The translations under genes were made by a program, and so were the position numbers. The notes below the pieces were generated by a model, which was given only the letters and a program-made list of their open reading frames with translations, was not told the DNA's origin and did not search any database. DNA of 64,000 bases from Pterois miles (lineage: Eukaryota > Chordata > Actinopteri > Perciformes > Scorpaenidae). Every line of letters begins with the position of its first letter. Position 1 is the stretch's first letter. Positions 48,494-61,438 of the stretch are shown here, piece after piece. The stretch is taken from NCBI GenBank assembly GCA_947000775.1, contig CAMQGK010000318.1:3894001-3958000 (forward strand), in the 5' to 3' direction.

Positions 48494-48659
48494 TCTTCCT
48501 GATAAAGTGACAGAAGGTTATTGCGGGAAATGTCTGTACTTGGAGACATTCTGAGTATGTCTCAATGACCGTCCTGTCATTCAGTGCTGTTGCGGGATAT
48601 TTTCCATTTGTCCCTCATTGGTGTGTTAAAGTAAATCAAAACCCAACCCCCCTCCCTCA

Positions 48660-48840
48660 TCTTCTCAGGGTGTCTGCTCTGAAAGCCTCTCTTCAATTAG
48701 CAGGACACGGCTCTATTGAAATGCTATCAGGCAAGAGATAAAGGGAGCATCTATCATTTGCATTGCATACCACCTTCCATTAATGCCATCTTGTGGCTTT
48801 TAAGGAGTCAAATCTAAAACAAACAAATGGTATTACTGTG
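48660..48840. promoter_or_regulatory. Conserved-looking noncoding block
   Basis: Unique text with CTTCAATTAGCAGGACACGG, TTTGCATTGCATACC and CCATTAATGCCATCTTGTGG; balanced composition and no repeat match. Possible enhancer. Confidence 0.3.
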
Positions 48841-49419
48841 CTTTTATTTATGGAGGAATATAATCCAGGCTTATGCTATTGTAATGAAAAGTTGTCGAGG
48901 CAATTGGGCGAAGAGAGCATGCATCTATATTATTTTTGCACTGGCAGCTGCACTTTGTAACAGATGGGTGATGATTCTTTGAATCAAGCCTGACACTGTG
49001 AAATTAGTCTTTATTGAAGGATGGTGCCACTTTAAGTAAACCCTCTTTTTATTACTTTGCATGAAAGCTCAGGCTTTTTACGGGTCCAAACAAGGAACGG
49101 TTAGATATTGAAGATATCTGGTGGCAGATATACTATCAGCACAAATAGGTAACGGTACATTTACAAGATCTGTTGTTGACTCTAATTTGTGAGCGCATAC
49201 TTAATTAAAAGCAGCTATCATTAAAAGCTGAAAACAGCAGATACATAGAAAAGCTTGATTTCAGTGGATTATATTTTAATTTAAAATTGTTCAGTGTTAA
49301 ATTAACAGTGTTGCTGTGGATCTGTAAACACTGGCATCATTTGGCACTTTTTTATTAGGTGTTTAAAATACAATTTGTGGTGGTTTATATTTCTAGTTAT
49401 TTATTTTTATGCTTGGTAA
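48841..49419. other. No gene recognised
   Basis: AT-rich unique sequence. Confidence 0.5.
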
Positions 49420-49680
49420 ATTCATAGATTGTATACAAAAATGGATGATATGACAGATCCCCAAGTGAAACCAAATTATCTGGATCGCCCCCTGATGGCT
49501 GGCTGCAGTATAGGTCTAAAGCCTCATCCATGTTAACAGATGGGATATGTGCCAAACTAAAAAGTGCACATCAAATACATTTTTCCTAAAGATGGTTTTT
49601 GTCATTTTAGGTATTTCTTATCACTCTGATATATGTTCAAGTGTTCATTTTTCTGATAACTTTAATTTTGTTTAGTTATT
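49420..49680 (+). mobile_element. Fish repeat containing GGATCGCCCCCTGATGGCTGG
   Basis: The stretch with ATGGATGATATGACAG, ACCAAATTATCTGGATCGCC, CCCTGATGGCTGGCTGCAG, TATAGGTC and TAAAGCCTCATCCATG matches by sight a common teleost dispersed repeat, probably a non-autonomous DNA transposon. Ends are not resolved. Confidence 0.6.
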
Positions 49681-49689
49681 TGATGCTAT

Positions 49690-50290
49690 AAAAAGGGGGT
49701 GAGACGTTATGATTCACAGTTCCTCTGAATGAAGTAGTCACAGAGCCGGTGGTTCGGCAATTGTACGAAAGAGGAGATGTAACGTTCCATAACCATCATG
49801 CCTTTATGTAATAAATGGGTTGCTACCATGGTGCTAACGTAGCAGCTAGGTGGCTCACGTTAACAAGCTGTGGCCGTACTCTGCTCGAGATTGGCTCAGG
49901 CTACCTCGGTATCGCATCAGCTGCGTCTCTTCTAGATATTTGAGGTCACGGCTATTTTTGACACGAGCCAGACGCAGTTCACGGCAGCAACTGCGTGCGG
50001 CACAAGTCACAAATAGGCGATGATGATCTTCTGACTGTATATTGACATCATATCAGCAACATAACTACAGTTTCAAAGCCTAGACTAGATAGTCTACAGA
50101 TAGACTATGTCAAAGACGGATGTTCTGACAGTATATTGACATCATATCAGTAACATTAATACACTTTCAATGTCAGGACAGCAGAAAAACAGTTGACATG
50201 CAGCTGGTGTGAACTACGGATTTGCGAATCACGCAGGCGTGAGGTAACACAGCGCTGTTCACGCAGCTGGTCTAGCCCGAGCATAAGCAG
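49690..50290. repeat. Unclassified repeat-like block with internal duplication
   Basis: GC-richer than its surroundings, with repeated CACGCAG/CTGCGTG words. It contains two 48-bp copies (50029-50076 and 50123-50170) differing at about five positions, offset by 94 bp. I cannot assign a transposon family. Confidence 0.45.
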
Positions 50291-51499
50291 TCAAAGCACT
50301 CAGTTCTGCCTACAAAGTTACAGTTAATTAAAATGAGATATGAGGACATGCACTGCACTAATTGGACAACCAAGTTACAATTACAATACCACAATATTCC
50401 TCTGCTATGATTTGGCTATCTGTGAAAATTGGTTAACGATCAATGAGAGTATGAAACTGATTATAGATGTTTCAGTTGAGGAGAGATTGGTGAAGCATCA
50501 CTTGAACTAACCAAATAGTGCTCAGTGGTGTTGGTGCTGTTCACTATTATACAGTATGTACAAGCCACTGCAGTGTATACGGTGAGTAAATGCTTTTCCA
50601 TTAGGCGTCTTTTTGGTGATTTATTTTTGAGAGCGCAAACCTGTCTTTCAAACAGCATGCATATACTCACGCTCATCAGCAGTCATGTAAAAAGTTGTTA
50701 TACTATTAATCTGCTCTGTATTATTGCGCGTCTCCCCGATGATTTTTCCTATAAGTAGAAGTTGGGCTGAAAGGGCCTCTAGGTTTTGCTAAGCATCTGA
50801 CAGAATATTGTGGGAGAGAAATTACTGCTATCTGGTTTTATGAATTTGTAGCACAACAACTTGCATTGATTCTCAACACCATCCTAAGTAGATGGGTAAT
50901 TTATGCACAGCTGGATATTGATGATGTCATCAATTTGCAGTGGAGCATCCTGTTGGTACAAATTAGATTTGAAACCCCCGAAGAAACAAAAACAATTCAG
51001 TGGAGCAGAGCAACCTGGCACAAATCTCAAGAGGCTGAATCTGTGAAGAGGAAACTAGCGCCCTGACACTTTCATGTTTCATGTTCAAAAAAAAAACAAA
51101 AAAAAGAAACAAAAAAACACTTTGACCTGAAAAAATACAAATTTCACATCAGGGCTCATGGGGACAAAGTCAGATAATAGCTTCAGAATTAAGATTTTAG
51201 TTTCCCTAGTTGACAATATTTAATATTAAACAAGTGAATTCAAGCATTTTGTAGTTTTATTAGTCTGTCATGTTGATATATGTAAATTTCAACAGAGAGG
51301 GTTTTTATGCAAATAATGGGTGATGGCGTTTGTACTGGTTGGAAGACTGGAGAGTTGTTGTAGATGGATATAGTAGTCCACGCACCACAAAAACGTTGCC
51401 AGTTATTTTATTTAAGAAGTAATAAGTGCTTTAAAATTTTATCTTCTGTTGTTAAGCTCTCAGTTAATAATGTTTGAATACAGAAAAATAGGAGAAAAA
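50291..51499. other. No gene recognised
   Basis: AT-rich unique sequence with short A runs near 51089-51117. Confidence 0.5.
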
Positions 51500-51994
51500 T
51501 AGGGCTGGGTATCAGTACTTGGTACCTTTTTAAGGCATTGACTGAAACATCCCTGTACCAAGTAGTATGGAAACTTCTCCAGTCAAATGATACTGCCAAT
51601 CAAACCTTTTTGTGCCCACATGTAGAAAAAGATGTGTTTTGTTTGCAGCCAATCACCACGACCAGCCTTAGATTTATTGCGACACGATTGGCCCACTATT
51701 GTATTAGCTGCAAGATGACGGCTAGCAGCTAATGGTGCTTACTGTGCTAACAATGGCAACAAGTACTGACAAAGTTAACACTTAACATTGAGGGAAAACG
51801 GAGGGTGGATGTTATGCTTCTGCTACAATGCAGTCGTGCAACTGTGAGTCAATGGTAAACAATGTATGAGCACTGTGCAGTGCAGCAATTAACTAACTAG
51901 TGGGACACACACTGCTTCCATTTACATGATGGGTTTCGACTGATATAACCTATTGATATTGGCATCACAGTTTTTAAAATGATACCCAGCCCTA
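51500..51994. mobile_element. MITE with perfect 15-bp inverted ends (TAGGGCTGGGTATCA)
   Basis: TAGGGCTGGGTATCA at 51500-51514 and its exact reverse complement at 51980-51994 bound a 495-bp unit. Flanking octamers GAGAAAAA and CAGGAAAA agree at 6 of 8, consistent with hAT. It lies only 200 bp beyond the celf4 stop codon and carries a minus-strand AATAAA at 51674-51669. Confidence 0.9.
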
Positions 51995-52170
51995 CAGGAA
52001 AAAAATTGACCAAGAGTCTTCAACATTTTTGCATAAAATGAGATTTGAGCACTCTGAGACACTCACATATACCTAAGCAACAAGATCTAAACTAGTGAAG
52101 TGGACAGGTTGGTTTGAGAACAGGCATGGTATAGTATGGCACATTATATGATGGCGTGGGTGTTATTATA

Positions 52171-52193
52171 CCTGGGTGTGGACAGCAGACGAG
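52171..52193 (-). other. Start of celf4 3' UTR with candidate donor site
   Basis: Directly after the TGA, the minus strand runs 22 nt and then reads CACCCAG/gtataat, with the putative exon end at 52172 and the GT at 52171-52170. A stop codon this close (under 50 nt) to the last junction would not trigger nonsense-mediated decay, so a 3'-UTR intron is permissible. The alternative is a simple contiguous 3' UTR, which would run almost at once into the inverted-repeat element at 51994-51500, where an AATAAA (51674-51669) could end it. Confidence 0.4.
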
Positions 52194-52321
52194 TCAGTAA
52201 GGTCGGTTGGCATCCTTTGGCCGCTTTAGCTGCACCTTCAGCCTCTTCATGCCTATCTGAAAGCCATTCATGGCCTGGATAGCGGCTTGAGCGCTGGACG
52301 GGTTATCAAAACTCACAAAGC
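52194..52321 (-). CDS. celf4: celf4 last coding exon: end of RRM3, C-terminus and stop
   Basis: The coding part is 128 nt, from the acceptor tgtctcag to a TGA at 52196-52194. It completes RNP1 (FVSF) and encodes DNPSSAQAAIQAMNGFQ, IGMKRLKVQLKRP and KDANRPY. The last residues are the canonical C-terminus of CELF4-type proteins; the Lys/Arg-rich segment after the RRM fold contains the CELF nuclear localisation signal. Only 22 nt beyond the stop there is a CCCAG/gtataa donor-like sequence, so the exon may be spliced onward into a noncoding exon. Confidence 0.96.
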
Positions 52322-55300
52322 CTGAGACAAGAACACAGAGCAGGAGAGAGAGATGGGAGCAGAAAAAAGTGGGGAAAAATGGACAACAGAAAACGAATGA
52401 GAGAGATGAGAGAGAGACAGGAAGAGAAAGGGAGAAAAGACAGGCGAGATGAAAGAAAAAAGAGGGCAGAAGAAGACCCTTTTAAACTCTCAACAATGAC
52501 ACGACAATGGCTCTTTGTTTTCTCTTTTCAGCGGATTAATTGAAAATCTTTGAATTAAAAAGATTACATAAAATACCACAAAGGCTAATAACACAGATAT
52601 TAAAAATCAAACGAAGAAGAGCCATTAGAAGCCGTGAGTTTGACTTGAACAGAGAACAAAAAAAACACATGAAAAAGTGTTCAAAGATTAGAGAGAGAAA
52701 AATAGGAGTCTCATGTTGTGTGTGGATTTTTTTCGAGCAAAGCCTGTAAATGTTACCTGAGTGTTTGAGCCGCGAAAGAGTGGCAGGGCTGCGTGTGTGT
52801 GCACGACCGAGCATGTATCTGAGTAAAGAGTAAAGGGCAGGGGGGTCGTGACGAGATGCTAGGAGCACGGTGTGTAGGACGGAGTTGCCTGCTGCTCTGA
52901 GTTATCACCTGGGTGTCGAGGCGGAATGAGCCCACAGCTTTCCACACCGGGACTCCTTGCCTGCTCTTATCAGACACCTCTGTGATTGACGGCCCGAATT
53001 TTCCGCCTGCCAGCTGATTTGATCACACCGCTATGGGTCCAATTTAATTTGGGGGGAGAGGGCAGGCTTTTGTCAGTGCGGGTGAGATAAGGCTGCTGCT
53101 TTTACAAACCCTTTAAACAAACTGAGCAGGAAAGGGCCTGTCAGTTGGCAGCGATCCCCCCCCTCCCAATCCCGCAAACGCACACACACTATCCCGGGCT
53201 TTAACGAATCTCCATACCTCACATTTACATCCACATGCCAGAAAGGTGATAGGATGCTGGGGGTCAAAGTACGAAAGGAGAGCGCAAAGACTGCACTGCA
53301 AACGTTCAGGTGCTTGAATCTCAAATGATCTAACAGCAGAATGACATATTTGAACATGTTTCCAGTTTTAGTGGTTTTCGCGAGACAAAGTAACTGGCTG
53401 ATGTTTCATATCTTTGATGCAGCACTGGTGCCGTGCAACTCAATACCCCGAACGCTACTAGTGGTTGAAGTATGGCTCTCCCAACAGCCATCCATATAAG
53501 CACAATGTCTGTGCGTCTTATGCATTTTTAATAAAAACACACACAAAGTTGCAAACAATATGGGGGGAATAGAAGTTGAGGAGCAGGTTGAGCAGCTGAG
53601 AATGCTGCAGTATACAGTAAACCTCACTTACTAGTGATGCTGTGTGCTATAAAACCTGCACTAATGCAGAGGTGGCTGTAGTCTAGAGGCGAGGTCCTGA
53701 TGCCCCCTGCTGTGCTGTAAATACCACTGAACAAGGAACAAGTTAGTCAACCTCGAAGCTGCTTAGTGGTCAGAATTTGTGCTCCAAACTTTACAGTTTT
53801 AATGCATTTTGTTATTCATTTATTTATTATGATGATTATTGGAGAGTTGCTCTTTGATGGAACATATATGGCTTTAGGGTGGCTGTTGGGCTTTTTGAGG
53901 TTTTTATTTAAAAAGTAAAATAATCGGCTTGATTAATCGGTCGGTATCTCTAGTTTTTATATCACTCTGTAGCTTCCCAGTGGTGTTCCTTATGTAATCA
54001 AAACCAAATATTAACATTGTGGTCGATGTATGTATATTTTAGCATCAAAATACTATGTTTCCAAGCCCTTCTGAAAAGATTTTCCCATGTGACCAGACAT
54101 ATGTTTCTGCATGATGACTTATACATACTGTATATACTCTAAAGAGTAAACATCCTTATCCATAGTCAGTGTGTATTACCTCCAGTACCTCGGTTGGCTT
54201 TTGATTGCTCCCAGTTCGGAGAAGCAGACAGGAGCTAAGCTGTATATGCTGCTTTGGACGCCACATTAATTCAGATACTACAGTCACACAAAAGCACAAA
54301 CAAGCTACCCGATCAAGGCAGCGGTAGACCAGCAACCACCACGTTCTGCGAGGTAAAAGTACTGTTTTTGTGAATGAAGTTTTGTGGCTTTGAATAGAGC
54401 GGCTTCAGTTCCCTGTCAAAAAGGGCTCTTTAGACCCACTCTTTATAAGGATGGAGAATCTGTGCACAGAAAATACATAAATGTACAGATGAAATGAACA
54501 TGCACATGCAACTTTCCTTGACCTAAAAGTGGGAAAGAAAAAAATATATATCCTGTTTTCAGAAGCCTTTCAGGTAAATTGCATCTCTGTGTGTATATTT
54601 TTCATATCTAAAAGGCAGCGGGCCTCTTATATTAGGTGTGATTGTCTTACTCCATTCTCAGAGGACTTTTTAAAACTAATTTTCAAGCTAAATCCAGCTA
54701 ATTCCAGTTAACACGGTAAGCTTTGACCACTTTTAAAAGTCAATATTGAGTGACTAAATGCAGAAGATTAAGACTAATGTTACATCCATAGAGTCCCAGG
54801 TTAGATTAAACACAAGCATACAGCTCCATAACAGTGGATGTCTATGGGGTGCACACATTTGCCTAATGGATGTTCTATATGTTCACTGACTAATAGCTAT
54901 GTTAACAATACCCAAGTCACTTGTGCTTTCTTGCCGCCTTCATTTTATAAATTGCTTTGAGGTGAAATGTTTTCTAAAACCTTAAGTCCTATATTCATCT
55001 CACCTGCACAAGTGTCACATATTCATATCCATTTTTATTGCTAAGCAAATAAAAATACTGAACTAAACAGGCATCTGTCTGAATTGACAGTGACGCATCC
55101 CTTAAGAGTATACTCCAAATCCTACTCCAGAAATACATCTTTCATAAGAACATGCGTCGAGTGCTCCTCCGGTGACCTTTTCATCACATTCAAATTTCCG
55201 AGCTTCTCTGTAAACACTTCGTCTCAAAGAGTGACGTCTGGTTATCTCCTCTCCAGATTCCAAATCGTATGAACCTGTGCTGCAGAGAAATCAGGCCAAG

Positions 55301-57391
55301 AAGCATTCTGCATCATTTTGCAATGCCAAGCAGTTATTTAGATGTATATTATTTAAATGCATTAATATTAACTAAATCTTTAACATACTGTACCTACTAA
55401 AACACTGTGATATGCTGCTTTTTAAAATATAATCGATAAGTAAACTTTAACATCAACCATTTTAACAGAATGTAAGCTGTATTTAGATGATGAATTTGAG
55501 GTTATGTTGTTAAGAGTTTAATTATAAAAAGAAAAAAGTGGATTATCTAAATTAGAAGATGGTGAGCAAAAGAAAATGGGAAAATTCAATTCTTGGTTGT
55601 GTTATGTTATAGATATGAATGATTACCAGCTAGTGTTACTGTTTTTTATTTTGTCCTATTTAAGTACATACTAAATGGGGGGGGGCAGTAGCTCAGTCCG
55701 TAGGGATTTGGGTTGGGGGGGGGGGGCCCGGTTAAAATCCCCAGGACCAAGACCAACTGGTGCTGGAGAGGTGCCAGTACCTTGGGATGGAGGTGCCCCT
55801 GAGCAAGGCACCAACCCCCACTGCTCTGGGCGCTTGTCAGGAGCAGCCCCCTCACTCTGACATTGGCTCTCCATTGACATGTATATGTACTGTGTGAACA
55901 ACAGAGTGTAAAACTGAATTTCCCCACTGTGGGACTAATAAAGGAATATCTTTCTTTCTTTCTTTTTTTCTAAATGGTCCTTGGCCTCCTCTTTGTATCA
56001 CATTTTGTCCATTTAGTGTGGACTCAAGTCAAATGACTCGAGTCACTCGTATGATGACTTTAGACTCAACAAAATCAAAAAGACTTGCAAGTCAACTTCA
56101 ATACCAATGACTTATGACTTCACTTTGTCTTGAGCCTTTTGACTGGAAAATATTTGAAACCTTCCCCCAGCCCAAAGATTAAAATATGTTGCGTTATATT
56201 CCCTTCATTTCCTGAGTTCATTCCCAGGAAGATGACACCTGATTGTCTAGATATTTTTCAGTCACGTCTTAACAAAATCGTTTCAACAAATTAAAAAAAA
56301 AATTAAAAGCATTCATAATTGTTGTAAATGCAATATACTGTATATTTGCTCTGTTGGAGGGCTGTAACTAATTATTCTTTTCATTGTCTTTTACTCTGTC
56401 AATTATTGTCTAGATTAATCTATCAGCTATTGGACTATAAAATGTCAGAAAATGGCTAAAAATGTTGATCAGTGTTTAAGAAGCTGTTTGCCTCATTGTG
56501 TTTTTAATTGATTATCAGAATAGTAATAATAATGGTGATTAATTTAATAGTTGACAACTAATCAGTTCATTTTTTAAACTCTACTATGTTGTTAAAATGA
56601 CATTGCATATGGTGACTAGGGCATTATGACTTAGTTAGGATTCCAAACTGTGTTTGAAAAATGTAGGACTCTGCGCTTGACTTGGGACTTGTCAGGTTTG
56701 ACTTGAGACCTGGGATTTGCAAAACAATGACTTGGTCCCACCTCTGCTATTTGGTATCCATTGTTACAGTGAAAACTGAGCATGCTTGCGTCACACCAGT
56801 GTGCACAAAGCCACATTTATACATGTTTACAATGTCCAATTCACCAGTCCATCCATGTATTTTTGTACGTCTGTATATGGATATGTATACTGTCTAGTAT
56901 CTACGCAGTGCGTGAGTCTACAGTGCCCATTAACCACATCATCAAGGCTAAACTCACACATTTTTAAGATGAAGTGTTCCAGGTTCCTAGAGGCCTAATA
57001 ACTTATCCCCCTTAATGCACAGCATCTTCTGCCTAATTTGTTCATGTCTTACAAAGGAGCCCTGGGGCTTCTGCTATAAAAAGGAGGGAGAAATCTAGTG
57101 AGAAAAAAAAAAAATCCCCACAAAAGAATCACGGGTTAAATTGCTGTTTTTCAGCCAAGATCTTAATTACAAGCCGTGGAAAATAAGCCGGTGAGACTGA
57201 TGAGGTCACCGCCCCTTTGTCCTTCCCCCTTGTTGACTGACGGATAGTGATAGCGAAAGGCATATGTTTAGAGGAGAGCGCACAAAGGGAGAGAGAGATG
57301 GACAGAACGAGACAGACGAGGGGAAGAGAGGAAGAGGAAGCCTCATAGGCATGCCATGTTGAAGAGAAACTGAAAGAAAGCCAATTCTGGG

Positions 57392-57430
<39 letters not shown>

Positions 57431-58800
57431 GTCTCCTGGGTGCTGCTGTCCAACTGAATCAACAGTAAGGCCCACACCAGTCTATTATTATCTCTTTAAG
57501 CCCATGGATTCCACCTGCACCGCCTCCACCCTGATGAACTGGTTTGCTGTGTGGGAGGTGAGAGAAGAGGAGGGGAGGCGGTGGCGGGATGCTGCTGGTT
57601 GCCCGGCTGGAGGACTGAAGGGGGGGGGGGGGGGGGCGTCTGGGAAAATGCTTTTCTCTCGGGTAAAGGAGTCTGGGAACGGCAGAGAAGGGGAGATGGA
57701 CCCTGATTGTGTTAGGAATGCTGCAATAGAGAGGGTGATGAATAGATGTGTGGAGCGAATGACAATTGTGGGAAGATGTTTGTGTCAGTAGCTATATGAG
57801 GGATTCACGGTGGGTTTGGCCGCTGCTACTTTAGGTGATTAGAGCGTCTTTCCCCCTTCCATTACTGAGCCACACCTTCTTGCCCCACCTGTGCATTGCT
57901 CTGTTCATTATCTCTTCACTGATGATCTTTGACTCACCGAAACATTTGCTCTGATTGGTCGCTCGGTCCACAAAGACTTTGGCGGAGATGACGTTGCCGA
58001 AAGGCAGGAACATTTGCATGAGCTCCGCGTCTCCGAACTCCTGGGGCAGGTGATAAATAAACAGGTTGCAACCTTCTGGCCCTGGTGATGAGAAGGAGAC
58101 AACAGGAGGGTTACATGGGAGCATAAACAGCGCCAGACAGGCTGACCGTAATAAAAACACGGTTGGAAAAATGACTCAATAAAGCCAATAATCCGAGGAA
58201 CACGGGAGCTATGTAAACACCAAACTCTGATTATGTTTCCTGTGGCACAAATATTGGTTGTATTAAACAGAGTTATTGTGGAGCGCACACAAATTAATCC
58301 GATTTTTAAAGTGTTATAAGGTCACACATATTGTTTGGTCGTCACTTTTCGTGGTTTCTGGTTTGAATCCCATTTCACATAATAACTTTAAAGATAGGTG
58401 GAACTTTAATAAAGAATATTATCACTTAAACACGACTATTATTGCAGCGCGCATGTAAACAGCCGCAGAAAAGCAGAGATAGAAGTAAAAAAGAAGAATA
58501 GCCGGAGATTAAAGCTAGAGACAACAGGAGGATGAAAAAGCACAGAGAGGTTGATTGGAAGAGAAAGATAAAGACGGTTATATTGAGAGAAAGAAACACT
58601 GAGACACAGAGGAAGAGAGAGAGGGGAGGAGGAGGAGGAGGCAGAGCATAAGCCAAGTTTTTGTCCCAATTACTCTGTGACAGTAGGACTGTCTTCCAAT
58701 CTCTCTCTATCCCTCCACACTCATCCACCCAGCTGCCACATATTGTACAGGCCAATCTGGATAAAGGGAGGGATGAACTCGAGAGAGGGAGAGAACCGTG

Positions 58801-58854
<54 letters not shown>

Positions 58855-61390
58855 TGATGGACTCAGGGACAGTATGCTTGCAGCTGGCTGCCTGGCTAGC
58901 ATTCTCTCCTGTCTCATTGCTCTGGGTGATAGCATGACGAGATGAGACTGGGGCTGGTGAGAAGGCTGATAAGAGGGCTGCAGTGGTGGCTGGCTGTACT
59001 GCTGCTATGCCTCGGCGAGATAGAGGACACACACACACACACACACGCACACAGGTTGACAGAGTGTTTTTTTTTTTTTCAACAGTTAAAGGCTGAATCT
59101 CCTTTCTGTCTGTTTAGGTTTAGAAGCGGTTTATTTGAGGGAAAGAAATGTCTCCAACTGGCGTGTGAGGATGGTTGGTCGGTTGAGTAAGCCATACAGT
59201 TGTTTCATTACTCCTTGCAAACATAGCACCACTTTCACGATTCCATGAAAACGTTTCTTCCTTTTCCATGTATGCAAATCTGCCCATTCAGCTGTGTGGA
59301 GGGAAGGTTATTGAACTACTGCATGTGAAGTTACCCTGACTGGATATTAACATGAGTATAAAATCACAGTTGTGCATCTTGTAGGCTGCTTGCATTCTTA
59401 CCCAATAAAGAATAATGTTGCACGCAGAAAAAAAAATGGTGTTGATACACCATCCATCTTAAATATATAATACATATTTTATATATACATGATATTTATT
59501 TTAATAGGGAAATACAGTTAAATGTGCCAGGAAAGGAAATATTATAATTGATCATTTAAAAGAATATTTACATAACATATTATGATTTGAATGCATGGTT
59601 TAGGATGATAATTTGTTTGGGATGATTTACATTTGCAGAATTTATTATTATTTATCTTTGTAAAGTGAACCCCACCAATTTTACACATGGAAGTTGGTTT
59701 ATAGGTCATGTGGAGTACCACTGCATGTGAAAAAAGTTGTATTAAACCTTTTGTGGCTCCTGAGGGAGCTGCGCAAAGTCCGATAAATTGCCTCAAGTGA
59801 TGTCACTTGAGTCATGGTCAGTTGGAGCTGAAGTCGTAACACTGTGCGTGGAGTTAGAAAGAAGTTAACTTATCGGACCTCTGTGGCTACATTATTCGGT
59901 TCGAGCATGACACAGCTGAATCTCTGATCGAACTGTCGGCAGTTAGAGTTGCATTGTGGATAATGTAGGCGCCAGGTTTAGAATGCGTGGATTTCACCTA
60001 AAACCACACTGAAATCATTCTGTTCACGCAATTACAGTCGGCAGTGATGTATTCAACCCACTGCTCTTTAAAAGGGTCTCATTATTGCAGTCACGGACAG
60101 ATGTGGCAAAGTTGGCGTGGACCTTGAGCAAAATTTAAAATTTTCTATGCAGGTAAAACCTTGAGAGTTTGCTGCACTGACTGAAAGCCTTTGTAAAATC
60201 ATTTTTATTTTATCCACGACCATTTAACATTAATGCATTACTGACATAACCATGTATTGATATTTGCTGTGTCAGTAAGTGTTACTGTTCATTATTGACA
60301 TGTAACGTATAGCTGTGCTGCCTAACGTCACATTTCCACTGCATGGTACGGCACGACTCCACTCAAGCTGACTTGCTCTTTTTTAGTTTCCATGATGAAA
60401 GTTGTGGATTATATCTGATAGCTGGTACTATTTTTGCTACCACGTAGGTTGCTGTTCCAAGAGAGCTGTGTACAGTTTATTTGTTGGTGAATGAATGCTA
60501 CGAGGCTACAAGCTACAACTCCTCAGCTGGAAGTCCCGAGTCAACTTTCTGTATCTGCGCCAGCTCTCTCTTAAGGTGGACCAGCTTTTCCCCTTAAAGT
60601 GACGAGCTGCTCCTCTGAATTTTTCTCAGCTTTTAAATTAATAATATTTCTTTTAACCCTTTTACCAATCCCGTTAATTGGTTAATATGCTTAATGTCGG
60701 TTATCAGTTACATGGTTACTTGGTAACATCCCTAATAGTGAGAGCAATTTATTTATATATATTTATTTATTCGCTCAGAACAGACTTTAAAAAACGTTAG
60801 CCTGCTAAACTACGCGGTACACTATGGCGTACAATTGATAACGTGCAGATGCTCCTCTGTTTGGTTGCAGATGAAAGGATTCAGTGATGAAGATGGTGTC
60901 GTGGTTGTTTCTTGCGACGTCGCTATGGCGATCATCTGAGAAGCCTGCCTACACTTTGGGCTTACTATCCACAGCTGAAAACAAAATACAGACAATGGCC
61001 TGGTACGAGTTAAATCGAGTCGATTTGAGCCGAACCATGCAGTGGAAATGAGGCATAAGATGCTCCACTGAAGTGAAGAGGACACATATTTTCAAAGAGT
61101 ACAGTGAAGATTCTTCTGGTTAAAATGATATTTTTGGATTTGGAGGGATTTTGTTTGTTGACAGAGACACACACGCAGACACAGACTGATAGATCGTATT
61201 GCTGCAATCGCTAGCTTTCAGAGGGAGGTTGAAGCTGAGGCTAGACTGTGCCTGTGTTTTCTGGTTTAGGTGTCTCTTGTTAAATGGCAGGGCTGCAGAC
61301 TGTGGCAGTGGACTGAGACTGGCTGGGAGTGCAGCCAAAACCCAGAGGAGGCCAGAACTCAGACAGGCCACTAGCTCAACCAAGAATAGC

Positions 61391-61438
<48 letters not shown>

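Larger units (their letters stand above)
52322..57937 (-). other. celf4 intron interrupting RRM3 (5.6 kb)
   Basis: This intron splits the RNP1 motif. It holds a SINE at 55677-55969, the nested MITE pair at 56020-56756, a fish repeat around 53630-53955, a 20-bp G run at 57618-57637, a CT tract at 57393-57426, and unique AT-rich DNA. The block 52970-53060 next to the last exon looks conserved-noncoding (CAGCTGATTTGATCAC and an ATTTAATTT motif). No other gene is seen. Confidence 0.85.

Noticed and set aside
55689..55740. tRNA gene
   Set aside because: A- and B-box-like sequences are degenerate, the cloverleaf is replaced by a G run, and the SINE body follows; it is a SINE head.
55675..55927. 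ORFs of 61-93 codons rich in Gly/Pro
   Set aside because: They translate the SINE and its G run.
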